In this document: one piece after another, positions 15,368-24,034 of the stretch | How positions within the stretch are numbered: position 1 is the first letter of the stretch | Layout: every line of letters begins with the position of its first letter | From: Solirubrobacteraceae bacterium | GTDB taxonomy: Bacteria > Actinomycetota > Thermoleophilia > Solirubrobacterales > Solirubrobacteraceae | Assembly: GCA_030447505.1 (NCBI GenBank) | Contig: JAUJOT010000002.1 | Coordinates: 584,151-648,150 of the forward strand | Direction: 5' to 3' | DNA length: 64,000 bases | Position numbers and translations under genes: made by a program | Notes under the pieces: model-generated | Told to the model about the DNA's origin: nothing | Seen by the model: only the letters and a program-made list of their open reading frames with translations | The model's database searches: none

Positions 15368-17773
15368 GTGCGCGCGCATCGTGCTTCACTCCTCATCTGG
15401 GCCGCCCTGATCGCGCTGGCCGCGCCGACCGGGGCCGTCGCGGACGAGACCGCCGAGGACCATAGGCAGAACGACACGTCGGCGCGCAAGACGCCGCGGG
15501 AGGAGCGCACGCTCACGCGCCAGACGCAGGCCGCCACCGCTGCCGACGCGCAGGCCGCGGCGCTCGCGGTGGCCGGCGCGCCCGACGACGTCGGCACGTG
15601 GTCACAGCCCGTCGACTGGCCAGTCGTCGGCGTGCACGCAGCGCTGCTGCCCGACGGCAAGGTCCTCGCCTACGACTCGCTCGGCGACCGCGCGACGGAG
15701 AACGACGCGGTCCACGACCACACGCGGGCGACCGTCTGGGACCCGCAGACGGGGAAGCACAGCGACGTGCGCGTCGACACCGGTTTCAACGTCTTCTGCA
15801 GCGGCCTTGCGCACCTGCTCGACGGCTCGGTCTTCCTCGCCGGCGGCAACAAGGACTCGCAGCTCAACGGGATCCGCCAGACACACCTCTTCAACCCCAC
15901 GTCGAGCACCTGGGCGCGCGGCGCCGACATGGTCTACGAGCGCTGGTATCCGACCGTCACCGGCCTGCCCGACGGCGAGCTGCTGATCACCGGAGGCAGG
16001 CCCGCCAGGCCCGAGATACGCATGACCAACGGCCGGCTGCGGACGCTGAGCACGGCGTCGCTGAACCTGCCGCTGTACCCGTGGATGGACGTTGCGCCGG
16101 ACGGCCGCGCCTTCTACTCCGGCCCTGGACTGACGATGCGCGCGCTCGACACGAGCGGCACCGGCGCCTGGCAGAGCTACACGCAGCGCGACTCGATCCA
16201 CCGCAGCTACGGCGGCCACGCGATGTTCGACGTCGGCAAGCTGCTGGTCGCGGGCGGCGGCACATCAACGAAGGACGCGCGCGTCATCGACCTCAACGGC
16301 GCGACCCCGACGGTGTCGCCGACCGCGCCGATGGCCTTCGGCCGGCGCCAGAACAACCTCACGCTGCTCGCCGACGGCACGGTACTGGCGACGGGCGGCA
16401 ACTCGTCCGGCGCGGAGCTCGTCGACATGAACAACGGCGTCTATGCCGCCGAGCTGTGGAACCCGGCGACCGGCGCCTGGAGGACGCTCGCCGCGCAGCG
16501 GGTCACGCGCCAGTACCACTCGACCGCGCTGCTGCTGGCCGACGGCCGCGTGCTCTCCTCGGGCGGCGGCGTCTGCGGCACGTGCGACGCGGCCGGCTAT
16601 CTCGCCAAGAACGCCGAGGTCTTCACCCCGCCCTACCTCTACAAGAAGGACGGATCGGGCGAGCTCGCGCCGCGGCCGCAGGTCACGGCTGCGCCCGCAA
16701 GCGTCGAGTACGGCACGCCGTTCGAGATCACGACGCCTGACGCGAGCTCGATCGCGAAGGCGGGGCTCGTGCGCCTCGGCGCGGTCACCCACTCCGTCGA
16801 CATGGATCAGCGCTACATCCCGCTGTCGTTGACGCCCGGCAGCGGCAGGCTGACCGCGATCGGCCCGGCGAACGCCAACGTTGCGCCACCCGGCCCGTAC
16901 ATGCTCTTCATCGTCGACGCGGCAGGAGTGCCGTCGGTGGCGCGGATGGTGACGGTGCCGCCGACGAACTCGCCCCCGGTCGTCAGCGTCACGCAGCCCG
17001 CCGCCGGCGCTGCGTTTCAGGCGCCGGCGACGGTCGACATCGCCGCGAGCGCCTCCGACGCGGACGGGACGGTCACGAAGGTCGAGTTCCTCAACGGCGC
17101 CACGAAGCTCGGCGAAGACGCGAGCGCGCCCTACGCGTACTCCTGGGCCGGCGTCGCCGCCGGCACGTACTCGATCACTGCGCGCGCCAGCGACGATCGC
17201 GGCAAGACGACGACGAGCGCGCCCGTGAGCATCACGGTGGCGGTGTCCGAGCGCGAGCCGATCGAGCCCGCGTCTCCGCCAGCTCCGCCTCCGCCAGCTC
17301 CGCCGCCTCCGCCGCCTCCGCCGCCTCCGCCGCCTGCGCCGCCTGCGTCGCCGGACAGGACCAGCCCGTTTCTCCGCGCGCTGTCGCTGTCACCCGGTCG
17401 CTTCGCGGCCGCCGGTAAGGGCGCAAGCATCATCAGTCGGGGTCGCAGCACGGTCTCCTACACGCTGTCAGAGCCCGCGACGGTGACCTTCAGGGTCCAG
17501 CGCGCCAGCAGCGGGCGCCGCGTGGGCGGACGCTGTGTCAAGGCGACGCGCTCGAACCGCCGCGCGCAGCGCTGCATCCGCTATCGCACCCTGAGCGGCA
17601 GGTTCAGGCACCGCGGCAGCACTGGCAAGAACACCTTTGGGTTCAGTGGGCGCCTGCGCAACCGCAAGCTCGCGCCCGGGCGCTATCGCCTGCGGGCAAT
17701 CGCGACCGACGCCGCCGCCAACGGCTCGCGCGCGAAACGCAGCCGCTTTCAGATCCTGGACCCGCTGAAGTAG
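15368..17773 (+). CDS. Secreted galactose/glyoxal-oxidase-like radical copper oxidase with Ig-like and proline-rich modules
   Basis: 801 residues from a GTG start that gives a clean signal peptide (ASLLIWAALIALAAPTGAVA). A Kelch-type propeller follows, with the residues that build the copper-radical site of galactose oxidase: Cys in NVFCSGLAHLLDG, Tyr in ERWYPTVTGLPDGELLITGG, Tyr-His in TRQYHSTALLLADGRVL, and His in GAVTHSVDMDQRYIPLSL (DUF1929 domain). After it come a Big/Ig-like domain (VSVTQPAAGAAFQAPATVDI), a long Pro/Ala run (about residue 638-660), and a basic C-terminal strand-rich module with four Cys. An extracellular alcohol or aldehyde oxidase making H2O2 is the likely activity; substrate unknown. 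Confidence 0.85.
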   Translation: MRAHRASLLIWAALIALAAPTGAVADETAEDHRQNDTSARKTPREERTLTRQTQAATAADAQAAALAVAGAPDDVGTWSQPVDWPVVGVHAALLPDGKVLAYDSLGDRATENDAVHDHTRATVWDPQTGKHSDVRVDTGFNVFCSGLAHLLDGSVFLAGGNKDSQLNGIRQTHLFNPTSSTWARGADMVYERWYPTVTGLPDGELLITGGRPARPEIRMTNGRLRTLSTASLNLPLYPWMDVAPDGRAFYSGPGLTMRALDTSGTGAWQSYTQRDSIHRSYGGHAMFDVGKLLVAGGGTSTKDARVIDLNGATPTVSPTAPMAFGRRQNNLTLLADGTVLATGGNSSGAELVDMNNGVYAAELWNPATGAWRTLAAQRVTRQYHSTALLLADGRVLSSGGGVCGTCDAAGYLAKNAEVFTPPYLYKKDGSGELAPRPQVTAAPASVEYGTPFEITTPDASSIAKAGLVRLGAVTHSVDMDQRYIPLSLTPGSGRLTAIGPANANVAPPGPYMLFIVDAAGVPSVARMVTVPPTNSPPVVSVTQPAAGAAFQAPATVDIAASASDADGTVTKVEFLNGATKLGEDASAPYAYSWAGVAAGTYSITARASDDRGKTTTSAPVSITVAVSEREPIEPASPPAPPPPAPPPPPPPPPPPPAPPASPDRTSPFLRALSLSPGRFAAAGKGASIISRGRSTVSYTLSEPATVTFRVQRASSGRRVGGRCVKATRSNRRAQRCIRYRTLSGRFRHRGSTGKNTFGFSGRLRNRKLAPGRYRLRAIATDAAANGSRAKRSRFQILDPLK

Positions 17774-17900
17774 CGTCGTTGCACAGGTCTTCGGGCAATC
17801 TCTGCGCAACTCAGAATCGCGGGGGGAAAACGAAAAGGGACGCATTAATCTGCGCGCTCTCGTGTTCCCGCGAGCGGGCAGCCCCCGCCCATGGCAGCAC

Positions 17901-17928
17901 CCGGCGGCGACGCCAAGCTCGCCGCCGG
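17901..17928. terminator. Hairpin between convergent genes
   Basis: Perfect 10-bp inverted repeat CCGGCGGCGA / TCGCCGCCGG around an 8-nt loop, in the 211-bp interval between the oxidase gene and the convergent lipoprotein gene. It has no T run, as is usual in this GC range, so termination is inferred from position. Nothing else is recognisable in 17774-17984. Confidence 0.5.
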
Positions 17929-17984
17929 GCTGCTGCTCCGCAGCTGCTCGAACCCGGCGGCGTGTTTGCTGCTGACGTTGCCGC

Positions 17985-18422
17985 TCAGCGGCGGCGCGGA
18001 CGGTTGTACTCGGCCGCCACGCAGTTCGCGATGACGCCGGCCTCAGTGTCGCTGGCGCCGTGACGGATGAGTTCGGCACGGCCGAACGAGACGCCATTCG
18101 AGCCCTCCGCCACCGTCTGCGCGACTGCCTTGCGAGCAGCGCCGGCGTCGGGGTGGACGATGACAACGGCTGCAAGCTTGCCGTTCGGGCTCTTGACCGA
18201 CAGGTTGTGGGGGTCGTCGTCAGCCGTCACGTCGTGCCCGATGCCGCCTTTGATGCATTCGACCATCTGCGCGCGGGCGCTGTTGCGCTTCGGCTCGGCT
18301 TTCTCGACCTGAGCGGCCTCAGGCTGTCTGTCGGAGTTCGGCTCCGGGTCGTCGGAGCCGCATCCGCTGGCGACGAAACCCGCGCTGGCGAGCACGGCGA
18401 GAGCAACACGGTTGCGAGGCAT
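17985..18422 (-). CDS. Small lipoprotein
   Basis: 145 residues beginning MPRNRVALAVLASAGFVASG with a lipobox ASGC, then an Asp/Glu/Pro-rich linker and a 95-residue domain with two Cys (MVECIKGG and VIANCVAAEY) that could form a disulphide. The domain pattern VKSPNGKLAAVVIVHPDAGAA suggests an alpha/beta fold, but I do not recognise a family. The inner ATG is chosen because it gives a standard signal peptide. It is transcribed toward the copper oxidase gene, with tRNA-Glu upstream on the same strand. Confidence 0.7.
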   Translation of the reverse strand: MPRNRVALAVLASAGFVASGCGSDDPEPNSDRQPEAAQVEKAEPKRNSARAQMVECIKGGIGHDVTADDDPHNLSVKSPNGKLAAVVIVHPDAGAARKAVAQTVAEGSNGVSFGRAELIRHGASDTEAGVIANCVAAEYNRPRRR

Positions 18423-18486
18423 GAGCGCAGTCTGCCGTATCGCGTGCAAGACGACAAAAGGCTCTGATCTGCGAGCGCTCTGTCAG

Positions 18487-18559
18487 TACCGCTACGGGGA
18501 TTCGAACCCCGGTTTCCGCCGTGAGAGGGCGGCGTCCTAGTCCCCTAGACGATAGCGGC
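18487..18559 (-). tRNA. tRNA-Glu (anticodon CTC)
   Basis: 73-nt cloverleaf on the minus strand: acceptor GCCGCTA, D arm, anticodon loop CTCTCAC with anticodon CTC, and T arm with GGTTCGAATCC. The first acceptor pair is G-U. CCA is not encoded. Confidence 0.95.
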
Positions 18560-18670
18560 GCGGGGGCTCACGGTAGCAAAGGGTCTCGCGCTGGCCGGCG
18601 TGCGTGATCCCGCCACGGCAGGGCTCGCAGGCGCCGGCCGGCGACGCCGGACGCTAAGGTTGACGCGCCT

Positions 18671-18757
<87 letters not shown>

Positions 18758-18775
18758 CCGTACTCAGCGCTGTGG

Positions 18776-20032
18776 CTACTTCCGGCGGTTGCGCGGCGAC
18801 GCCGACGCGACCGGCCTGCCCGACGCGGAGGCGGCGGCGCGCTCGCGGCGGCCGGGTCGCTGCTGCGGACGGCGCGACCGCTGACCGCCATCGACGCCGC
18901 TGCGCGTCGAAGTGGGCAGCCCGCTCAGCGAGAACTCGCGGTGCAGGCCGAGGTCCGTCGCGATCCTGCCCATCTCGTGCGCCTGGTCGCCGAGCACGAA
19001 CGTCACGCCGATCCCGGCGCGGCCCGCGCGGCCGGTGCGCCCGACGCGGTGCACATAGCCGTCGCGATCCTCGGGCATGTCGTAGTTGATGACGTGCGTC
19101 ACGTCGCGCACGTCGATTCCGCGCGCGGCGACGTCGGTCGCCACGAGCGTGTCGATCTCGCCGCGCTCGAAGCGCGCAAGCGCCTTCTCGCGCTGCGACT
19201 GCGTCTTGTCGCCGTGCATCGCGACGGCCGTCACGTAGTTGTCCTTCAGGCGCTTGACGAGCCGGTCGGCGCCGCGCTTCGTCCGCACGAAGACGATCGT
19301 GAGCCCGCGCTCCTCGTCCTTGAGCTCGCGCACGAGCGCGTCGACCTTGGCCTCGTGGGCGACCCTGATGAAGCGGTGCACGGTCTCGGCGCGCGACGGA
19401 TCGACCGCCGGCACGTGCTCGTGCCGGCGCGCGTCGCGCGTGTACTCCGCCGCGATCTTGCCGGCCGCGCCCTCGAGGGTCGCGGAGAAGAACAGCGTCT
19501 GGCGCTTGTTCGGCGTCAGCGCGACGATGCGGTCGACGGCCGGGCGGAAGCCCATGTCGAGCATCCGGTCGGCCTCGTCGAGGACGAGAATGCGGATCTG
19601 CTCGAGCGAGACCGCGCGGCGCTGGATCAGATCCTCCAGCCGGCCCGGCGTCGCGACGAGGATGTGCGCGCGACGCGCCTGCTGGATCTGACGCTGGATG
19701 CCTGCGCCACCGTAGATGGCCGCGATCGAGAGCGCGCGGACATGCGCGATCTCCGTCATGTCGTCGACGATCTGCAGCGCGAGCTCGCGCGTCGGGGCGA
19801 GGATCAACGCGCTCGGACGGCGGTCTGTCGCGCTCAGGCGCTCGACCATCGGCACGCCGAACGCGAGCGTCTTGCCCGAGCCCGTCGGCGACTTGGCCAG
19901 CACGTCATGTCCGGCCAGGACGTCGGGAACGACGAGCGACTGGATCGCGAAGGGCTCGGCGATCCCGCGCGAGCGCAGCACGTCGACCACCACCTTCGAT
20001 ACGCCGAGATCGGCGAAGGACTGCGAAGACAT
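18776..20032 (-). CDS. DEAD-box RNA helicase, RhlE-like
   Basis: 418-residue ATP-dependent RNA helicase acting in RNA remodelling, for example ribosome assembly or decay. All motifs are in order: Q motif FADLGVSKVVVDVLRSRGI with FAIQ, I SPTGSGKT, Ia PTRELALQ, II DEAD (LVLDEADRMLDMGF), III SAT, IV IVFVRTK, V TDVAARGIDV and VI HRVGRTGRAG. The C-terminal 50 residues are a basic Arg/Gln/Gly-rich tail typical of RNA-binding extensions. The start is the ATG before SSQSFADLG, as the upstream in-frame sequence lacks family similarity. The upstream region (20033-20241) is a divergent promoter region shared with the aminotransferase gene; I see no conserved box in it. Confidence 0.93.
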   Translation of the reverse strand: MSSQSFADLGVSKVVVDVLRSRGIAEPFAIQSLVVPDVLAGHDVLAKSPTGSGKTLAFGVPMVERLSATDRRPSALILAPTRELALQIVDDMTEIAHVRALSIAAIYGGAGIQRQIQQARRAHILVATPGRLEDLIQRRAVSLEQIRILVLDEADRMLDMGFRPAVDRIVALTPNKRQTLFFSATLEGAAGKIAAEYTRDARRHEHVPAVDPSRAETVHRFIRVAHEAKVDALVRELKDEERGLTIVFVRTKRGADRLVKRLKDNYVTAVAMHGDKTQSQREKALARFERGEIDTLVATDVAARGIDVRDVTHVINYDMPEDRDGYVHRVGRTGRAGRAGIGVTFVLGDQAHEMGRIATDLGLHREFSLSGLPTSTRSGVDGGQRSRRPQQRPGRRERAAASASGRPVASASPRNRRK

Positions 20033-20241
20033 ATGAAGTTGCTCCTGGCGAGCAGCCACGTCGGAGTGACCGCAAGAAGATTCGGGAGATTCGACTGGCC
20101 CGAACCACGCGGAGCGCACTCAGAGACAAGGAACCTCACGAGCGGCGGCGCCGCTCATGGCGATGACGGTAGCAAGCTTCGCGTCGGCCTCGCTCGAGGC
20201 GCTGTTCCGCGTCGCGATCGCAGCCGCGACAATGCAGCCCG

Positions 20242-21429
20242 ATGCCCGCGCAGCCGCCCTCCCTGTCGGCCCGTCTGAGCGAGGTGCGCTCCTCGCCCGT
20301 GCGCGACATCCTCGAGCTCACCCAGCGCCACGAGGTGATCTCGTTCGCCGGCGGCCTGCCCGCGCCCGAGCTGTTTCCCGCCGAGATCATCGCCGACGCG
20401 TTCGCCCGTGCGCTCGCGCCGACCGTCGCCGCGCGCGCGCTGCAGTACTCCTCGACGGAGGGCGATCCGGGGCTGCGGGCGCTGCTCGCCGAGCGCTTCT
20501 GCGGCCGCGGTCTGTCGTGCACGGCTGACGAGCTGCTCGTGACGACGGGCTCCCAGCAGGCGCTGGGGCTGATCGCCGCCGTCCTGCTCGACCCCGGCGA
20601 CGCCGTCCTCGTAGAGAACCCGTCCTACCTCGCCGCGCTGCAGTGCTTCGGCTTCGCGGGCGCGAGGCTCGTGGCCGTCCCATGCGACGAGGACGGCCTG
20701 GACGTTGAGGCGCTGCCGGCGCTGATCGCCGAGCACGCGCCGAAGTTCCTCTACGTCGTCCCGACATTTCAGAACCCGACCGGGCGCACGCTGCCCGCCA
20801 CGCGGCGCGCCCGGCTTGCGGAGATCGCCGCCGAGCACGGCCTCTGGATCATCGAGGACGACCCCTACGGCGAGCTGCGCTACGACGGCGAGCCGCTGGC
20901 CCCGATCGGGTCGCAGGCGGGCGCCGCCGACCGCACGGTGACGATCTCCTCGCTGTCGAAGGTGCTGGCGCCGGGGCTGCGGATCGGCTGGCTGCGTGCC
21001 CCCGAGGCGATCCTGCGTCCGCTCACGATCGCAAAGCAGGCGGCGGACCTGCACACCTCGACGGTCGATCAGCTCGCCGCGCGCACGTCGCTGCAGGCCG
21101 CCGACCTCGACATCCACGTCGCGCGGCTGTGCGACGAGTACCGCCGGCGCCGCGACGCGCTGCTGGACGGCCTCGCCGCCGCGCTGCCGCAGGGCTCGAC
21201 GTTCAATCGGCCCGCGGGCGGCATGTTCGTCTGGGCCCGACTGCCGCGCGGCTGGGACGCGGCGCAGCTGCTGCGTACCGCGCTCGAGCACGACGTCGCG
21301 TTCGTCCCCGGCCATCCGTTCTTCGCGCTCACGCCCGACGAGCGCACGCTGCGCCTGTCCTTCACCACGCACGTCCCGTCCGAGATCGCCGAGGGCCTCG
21401 CGCGCCTGGGCCGCGCGAGCGCCGCATGA
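20242..21429 (+). CDS. PLP-dependent aminotransferase, 2-aminoadipate/MocR-like class I
   Basis: 395-residue fold-type I aminotransferase. Landmarks: VISFAGGLPAPELFP near the N-terminus, LLVTTGSQQALGL, YVVPTFQNPTGRTLP, IIEDDPYGELRY (Asp pairing the pyridine N) and the Schiff-base Lys in SSLSKVLAPGLRIGW. There is no DNA-binding GntR domain, so it is the free enzyme rather than MocR. Related enzymes are LysN-type 2-aminoadipate or kynurenine aminotransferases, and the substrate cannot be decided. The 3' end overlaps an S4-domain gene (ATGA). Confidence 0.9.
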   Translation: MPAQPPSLSARLSEVRSSPVRDILELTQRHEVISFAGGLPAPELFPAEIIADAFARALAPTVAARALQYSSTEGDPGLRALLAERFCGRGLSCTADELLVTTGSQQALGLIAAVLLDPGDAVLVENPSYLAALQCFGFAGARLVAVPCDEDGLDVEALPALIAEHAPKFLYVVPTFQNPTGRTLPATRRARLAEIAAEHGLWIIEDDPYGELRYDGEPLAPIGSQAGAADRTVTISSLSKVLAPGLRIGWLRAPEAILRPLTIAKQAADLHTSTVDQLAARTSLQAADLDIHVARLCDEYRRRRDALLDGLAAALPQGSTFNRPAGGMFVWARLPRGWDAAQLLRTALEHDVAFVPGHPFFALTPDERTLRLSFTTHVPSEIAEGLARLGRASAA

Positions 21430-21647
21430 GCCCGGAGCCGCGTGACGTCGAGGTCCGCGACGAGACGATCCGCCTCGGCCAGCTGCTCAAGCTCGCGGGC
21501 GTCGCCGACAGCGGCGGCGAGGCGCGCGAGCTCGTGCAGGAGGGCGCGGTGCGCGTCAACGGGGAGGTCGAGACGCGGCGCGGGCGCCAGCTGCGAAACG
21601 GCGATGTCGTCGAGGCGGCTGGTGAGCGGCTACGCGTCATCGTCTGA
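21426..21647 (+). CDS. S4-domain RNA-binding protein (YbcJ/YaaA-like)
   Basis: 73 residues: a single S4 domain with the pattern IRLGQLLKLAGVADSGGEAR, then VQEGAVRVNGEVETRRGRQL and NGDVVEA. Such stand-alone S4 proteins bind structured RNA, often ribosomal. The start overlaps the aminotransferase stop, so the pair is co-translated. Confidence 0.88.
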   Translation: MSPEPRDVEVRDETIRLGQLLKLAGVADSGGEARELVQEGAVRVNGEVETRRGRQLRNGDVVEAAGERLRVIV

Positions 21648-21703
21648 GCTGATGTCGGCGCGCGCGCGAAGGACGTCGGATGCGGCGGATCGGGGAGGGA
21701 GCC

Positions 21704-21862
21704 GTGCGAGTGTTCAAGACGCTCGCCGGACAGGATCGCGACGAGCCGATGAGCTCGTACGCGATCGCGCTCTACACCTTCCTGCTCGCCGTCGCGATGA
21801 TCCTCTTCCTGGCGTGGATCAGCGGGGCGCCGATCGAGTGCGTCATCCGCGCGAGCTGCTGA
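21704..21862 (+). CDS. Small single-span membrane protein
   Basis: 52 residues from a GTG preceded by a strong ribosome site (GGGGAGGGA, 3-4 nt upstream). The upstream ATG at 21680 lacks one. Residues 20-40 (SYAIALYTFLLAVAMILFLA) form one transmembrane helix, and the short tail holds two Cys (PIECVIRASC). Function unknown. Codon third positions and the ribosome site support it as real. Confidence 0.6.
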   Translation: MRVFKTLAGQDRDEPMSSYAIALYTFLLAVAMILFLAWISGAPIECVIRASC

Positions 21863-21917
21863 GCGCTCGCGCCACGGGCCGCTCGCGCGGGAGCGTCCGG
21901 CGAGCGTTCAGGCAGTC

Positions 21918-22694
21918 ATGACAGCGCCGATCGACCCCGTCGCCGGTCGGATGACCGCCGTCGTGCGGCGCGACGGCGAGCGCGACGAGGTCGCCGTCGA
22001 GGAGCCGCTCGAGATCCGCGTCGACGGCGTGGCGCTGACGGTGACGATGCGCACGCCGGGTCACGACGAGGAGCTCGCGCTCGGCTTCCTCTCCGGCGAG
22101 GGACTGATCGACGGCCCGCGCGCCGCGGGCCTGACCGACGACCTGGCGGCAAACGTCGTCGACGTCGAGGGACCGCTGCTGCGCGATCCGGGTGCGCGGC
22201 GCTTCTACACGACGTCGTCGTGCGGGGTCTGTGGACGGGGATCGCTCGCGGAGGTGGCCGTCCACGCACCGCTGCTGCCGCCCGGTCCGCGCGTCGCTCG
22301 CGGACTGCTCGCCGCGCTGCCGGACGGGCTGCGCCAGCCGGCCTTCGCCCGCACCGGCGGGATGCACGCGACCGGTCTCTTCACGGCCGCTGGCAAGACG
22401 CTGCTCGTGCGCGAGGACGTGGGCCGCCACAACGCGATGGACAAGGTCATCGGCCGCGCGCTGCTCGACGGGCTGCTGCCGCTCGGCGGCCAGATCCTCT
22501 GCGTGAGCGGCCGGCTGTCGTTCGAGCTCGTCCAGAAGGCGGCCGTCGCGGGCGCGCCGGTCCTCGTCGGCGTCGGCGCGCCGACGTCGCTTGCGATCGA
22601 GCTCGCGGTCGACCGCGGGATGACGCTGGCCGGCTTCGCGCGCGGCGAGAGCGTCAACGTCTACAGCGGCGACGAGCGCGTCGCTTCGGGCTGA
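21918..22694 (+). CDS. fdhD: FdhD sulfurtransferase for formate dehydrogenase maturation
   Basis: 258-residue protein that passes sulfur from a cysteine desulfurase to the molybdenum cofactor of formate dehydrogenases. Family motifs: VEEPLEIRVDG, TPGHDEELALGFLSGEGLI, the Cys motif SSCGVCGRGS near residue 100 (the sulfur-carrying Cys), TGGMHATGLF, VREDVGRHNAMDKVIG and VSGRLSFELVQKAAVAGAP. No formate dehydrogenase gene is in the window. The following gene is convergent. Confidence 0.95.
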   Translation: MTAPIDPVAGRMTAVVRRDGERDEVAVEEPLEIRVDGVALTVTMRTPGHDEELALGFLSGEGLIDGPRAAGLTDDLAANVVDVEGPLLRDPGARRFYTTSSCGVCGRGSLAEVAVHAPLLPPGPRVARGLLAALPDGLRQPAFARTGGMHATGLFTAAGKTLLVREDVGRHNAMDKVIGRALLDGLLPLGGQILCVSGRLSFELVQKAAVAGAPVLVGVGAPTSLAIELAVDRGMTLAGFARGESVNVYSGDERVASG

Positions 22695-22698
22695 GCGA

Positions 22699-23292
22699 CT
22701 ACGGCGTCGATGGCAGGACGACCAGGGGGCTGTCGAGCCCGGCGGCGAGACCGCGCTCTGCGGCCAGGATCTCGAGCATGATCGCGGTGTCGGCGATCGC
22801 GACGCCGGTCAGATGCTCCTCGCGGCCGGCGAAGTCGTCGGCGATCGCGGCGGCCGCCGCGGCGTACGCCTCTTTGTCGCCGGCTGCCAGCGCGCGCAGG
22901 GCGATCGCGGTGCGCTCGAACGCCCCGCCGCGCGGCTGCATGACGTCGGCGAGCGCAGCGACGGCGTCGTCGTCACCGGCGATCAGCGCGGCGACCGCGA
23001 GCACGTAGGACGCCACCGGCGAGCCGGCCGCGTCGGGGTCGTCGGCGAGCGCCGCGCGGACCTCGTCGGCCGCCGGTCGGCCGTTGCCGCCGAGCACCGC
23101 GGCCTTCAGCAGCCCGACGAGGCGGCCGTAGCTCTTCGGGGGCGCGACGGCCCACGACGCGCGATAGGTCTCGACCGCCCGCGCGTAGGCCGCCGCTGCC
23201 GCCTCGCTGTCGCCCGCCAGCAGGGCGCTGTGCGCTTCGCCCTCGGCCGCGATCGCCGCGAGCATGAGATCGCGATGCTCACCGTGCTGCAT
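22699..23292 (-). CDS. Ala-rich helical (TPR-like) protein
   Basis: 197 residues, Ala about a quarter of the composition, with no signal peptide. The helices ALLAGDSEAAAAAYARAVET and AALADVMQPRGGAFERTAIA resemble tetratricopeptide pairs. The start is the ATG preceding QHGEHRDLMLAA; longer in-frame extensions run antisense to small downstream genes. No enzymatic motif. It lies convergent to fdhD with 4 bp between stops. Confidence 0.65.
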   Translation of the reverse strand: MQHGEHRDLMLAAIAAEGEAHSALLAGDSEAAAAAYARAVETYRASWAVAPPKSYGRLVGLLKAAVLGGNGRPAADEVRAALADDPDAAGSPVASYVLAVAALIAGDDDAVAALADVMQPRGGAFERTAIALRALAAGDKEAYAAAAAAIADDFAGREEHLTGVAIADTAIMLEILAAERGLAAGLDSPLVVLPSTP

Positions 23293-23410
23293 GGCGCCGG
23301 AGCTTACGCTTTCCTGCGGCCCGTTCGGCGTCCGCCCCGGGGCACGCCGGTTTGGCGGCGTGCGGACGAGGGCACCCGATGAATCACCATCCAGGTGAGG
23401 GACATGCGCG

Positions 23411-23530
23411 ATGACCACGCCCGCAGGCGAAACTCCCGCCCCGCCGCCGCTTCCCGAGCCGGCGCCGCCGGTTCCGGGACCGGACCCGTGGCCGGACCCG
23501 ATCCCGGACCCGGTGCCGCCCGGCCAGTAG
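23411..23530 (+). CDS. 39-residue proline-rich peptide
   Basis: Short open frame MTTPAGETPAPPPLPEPAPP, continuing with repeated P-(D/G)-P units to PPGQ and stop. The pattern is regular and ends 8 bp before the next start, so I take it as a small real gene upstream of a membrane protein. An alternative is that it forms part of a leader. There is no function to assign. Confidence 0.45.
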   Translation: MTTPAGETPAPPPLPEPAPPVPGPDPWPDPIPDPVPPGQ

Positions 23531-23538
23531 ACCGCGGC

Positions 23539-23751
23539 ATGCGCTGGCTGCTCGTCGCGATCGCTGCCTGCATCCTCGGCTCTGCCGTCCTGATCGCGGT
23601 CGGCGGCTCGAACCTCGTGACGTTCCTCGGGATCTCCCTCGGCGGCATCGCGTTCGTGCTCGTGCTCGCGGCGGTCTTCTATGCGGTCGGCCGCAGCGAG
23701 GATCGCGAGCGGGCCGAGCGAGAGGCCGGGCCGCAGCGGCCCTCGGCGTAG
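23539..23751 (+). CDS. Small two-span membrane protein
   Basis: 70 residues with two hydrophobic segments, WLLVAIAACILGSAVLIAVG and LGISLGGIAFVLVLAAVFYAVG, then a charged tail (GRSEDRERAEREAG). The ATG at 23539 fits the membrane topology; a longer in-frame start would read through the proline-rich gene in the wrong frame. Actinobacterial genomes carry many such uncharacterised proteins. Confidence 0.65.
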   Translation: MRWLLVAIAACILGSAVLIAVGGSNLVTFLGISLGGIAFVLVLAAVFYAVGRSEDRERAEREAGPQRPSA

Positions 23752-23785
23752 CACGACCTCGACGGCCGTCTCCTCGAGCGTGGAC

Positions 23786-23817
23786 AGCGCCCGCTATCAG
23801 CCGCGATAGCGGGCGCT
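23786..23817. terminator. Strong hairpin after the small membrane protein gene
   Basis: Perfect 13-bp inverted repeat (AGCGCCCGCTATC / GATAGCGGGCGCT) with a 6-nt loop, 34 bp after the stop. Likely Rho-independent-like terminator without a T tract. The remainder of 23818-24034 shows no gene. Confidence 0.65.
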
Positions 23818-24034
23818 GCGCACCCTCGGTGCGTCGGGTCGCGCGGCCGGGACTCGGCGGCGCTCAACGCACCCGCCGGCGTACGCCCTTTCTCTCATAT
23901 GAGGCCAACGGTACGCGTCGCGACATGCGCGCTACGACAACGACGACGGGGCCGAGCGGTTGCGGTTGGCCAGTTTTCATCGCACTTGCGGACGAGCCAG
24001 GGGTTCCGCCGCTCGCCGTCTTACCCTCGTGCAC

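Noticed and set aside
17774..17880. G-rich block and A-rich stretch downstream of the copper oxidase gene as a riboswitch
   Set aside because: It lies between convergent genes, so it has no gene to control; no known core.
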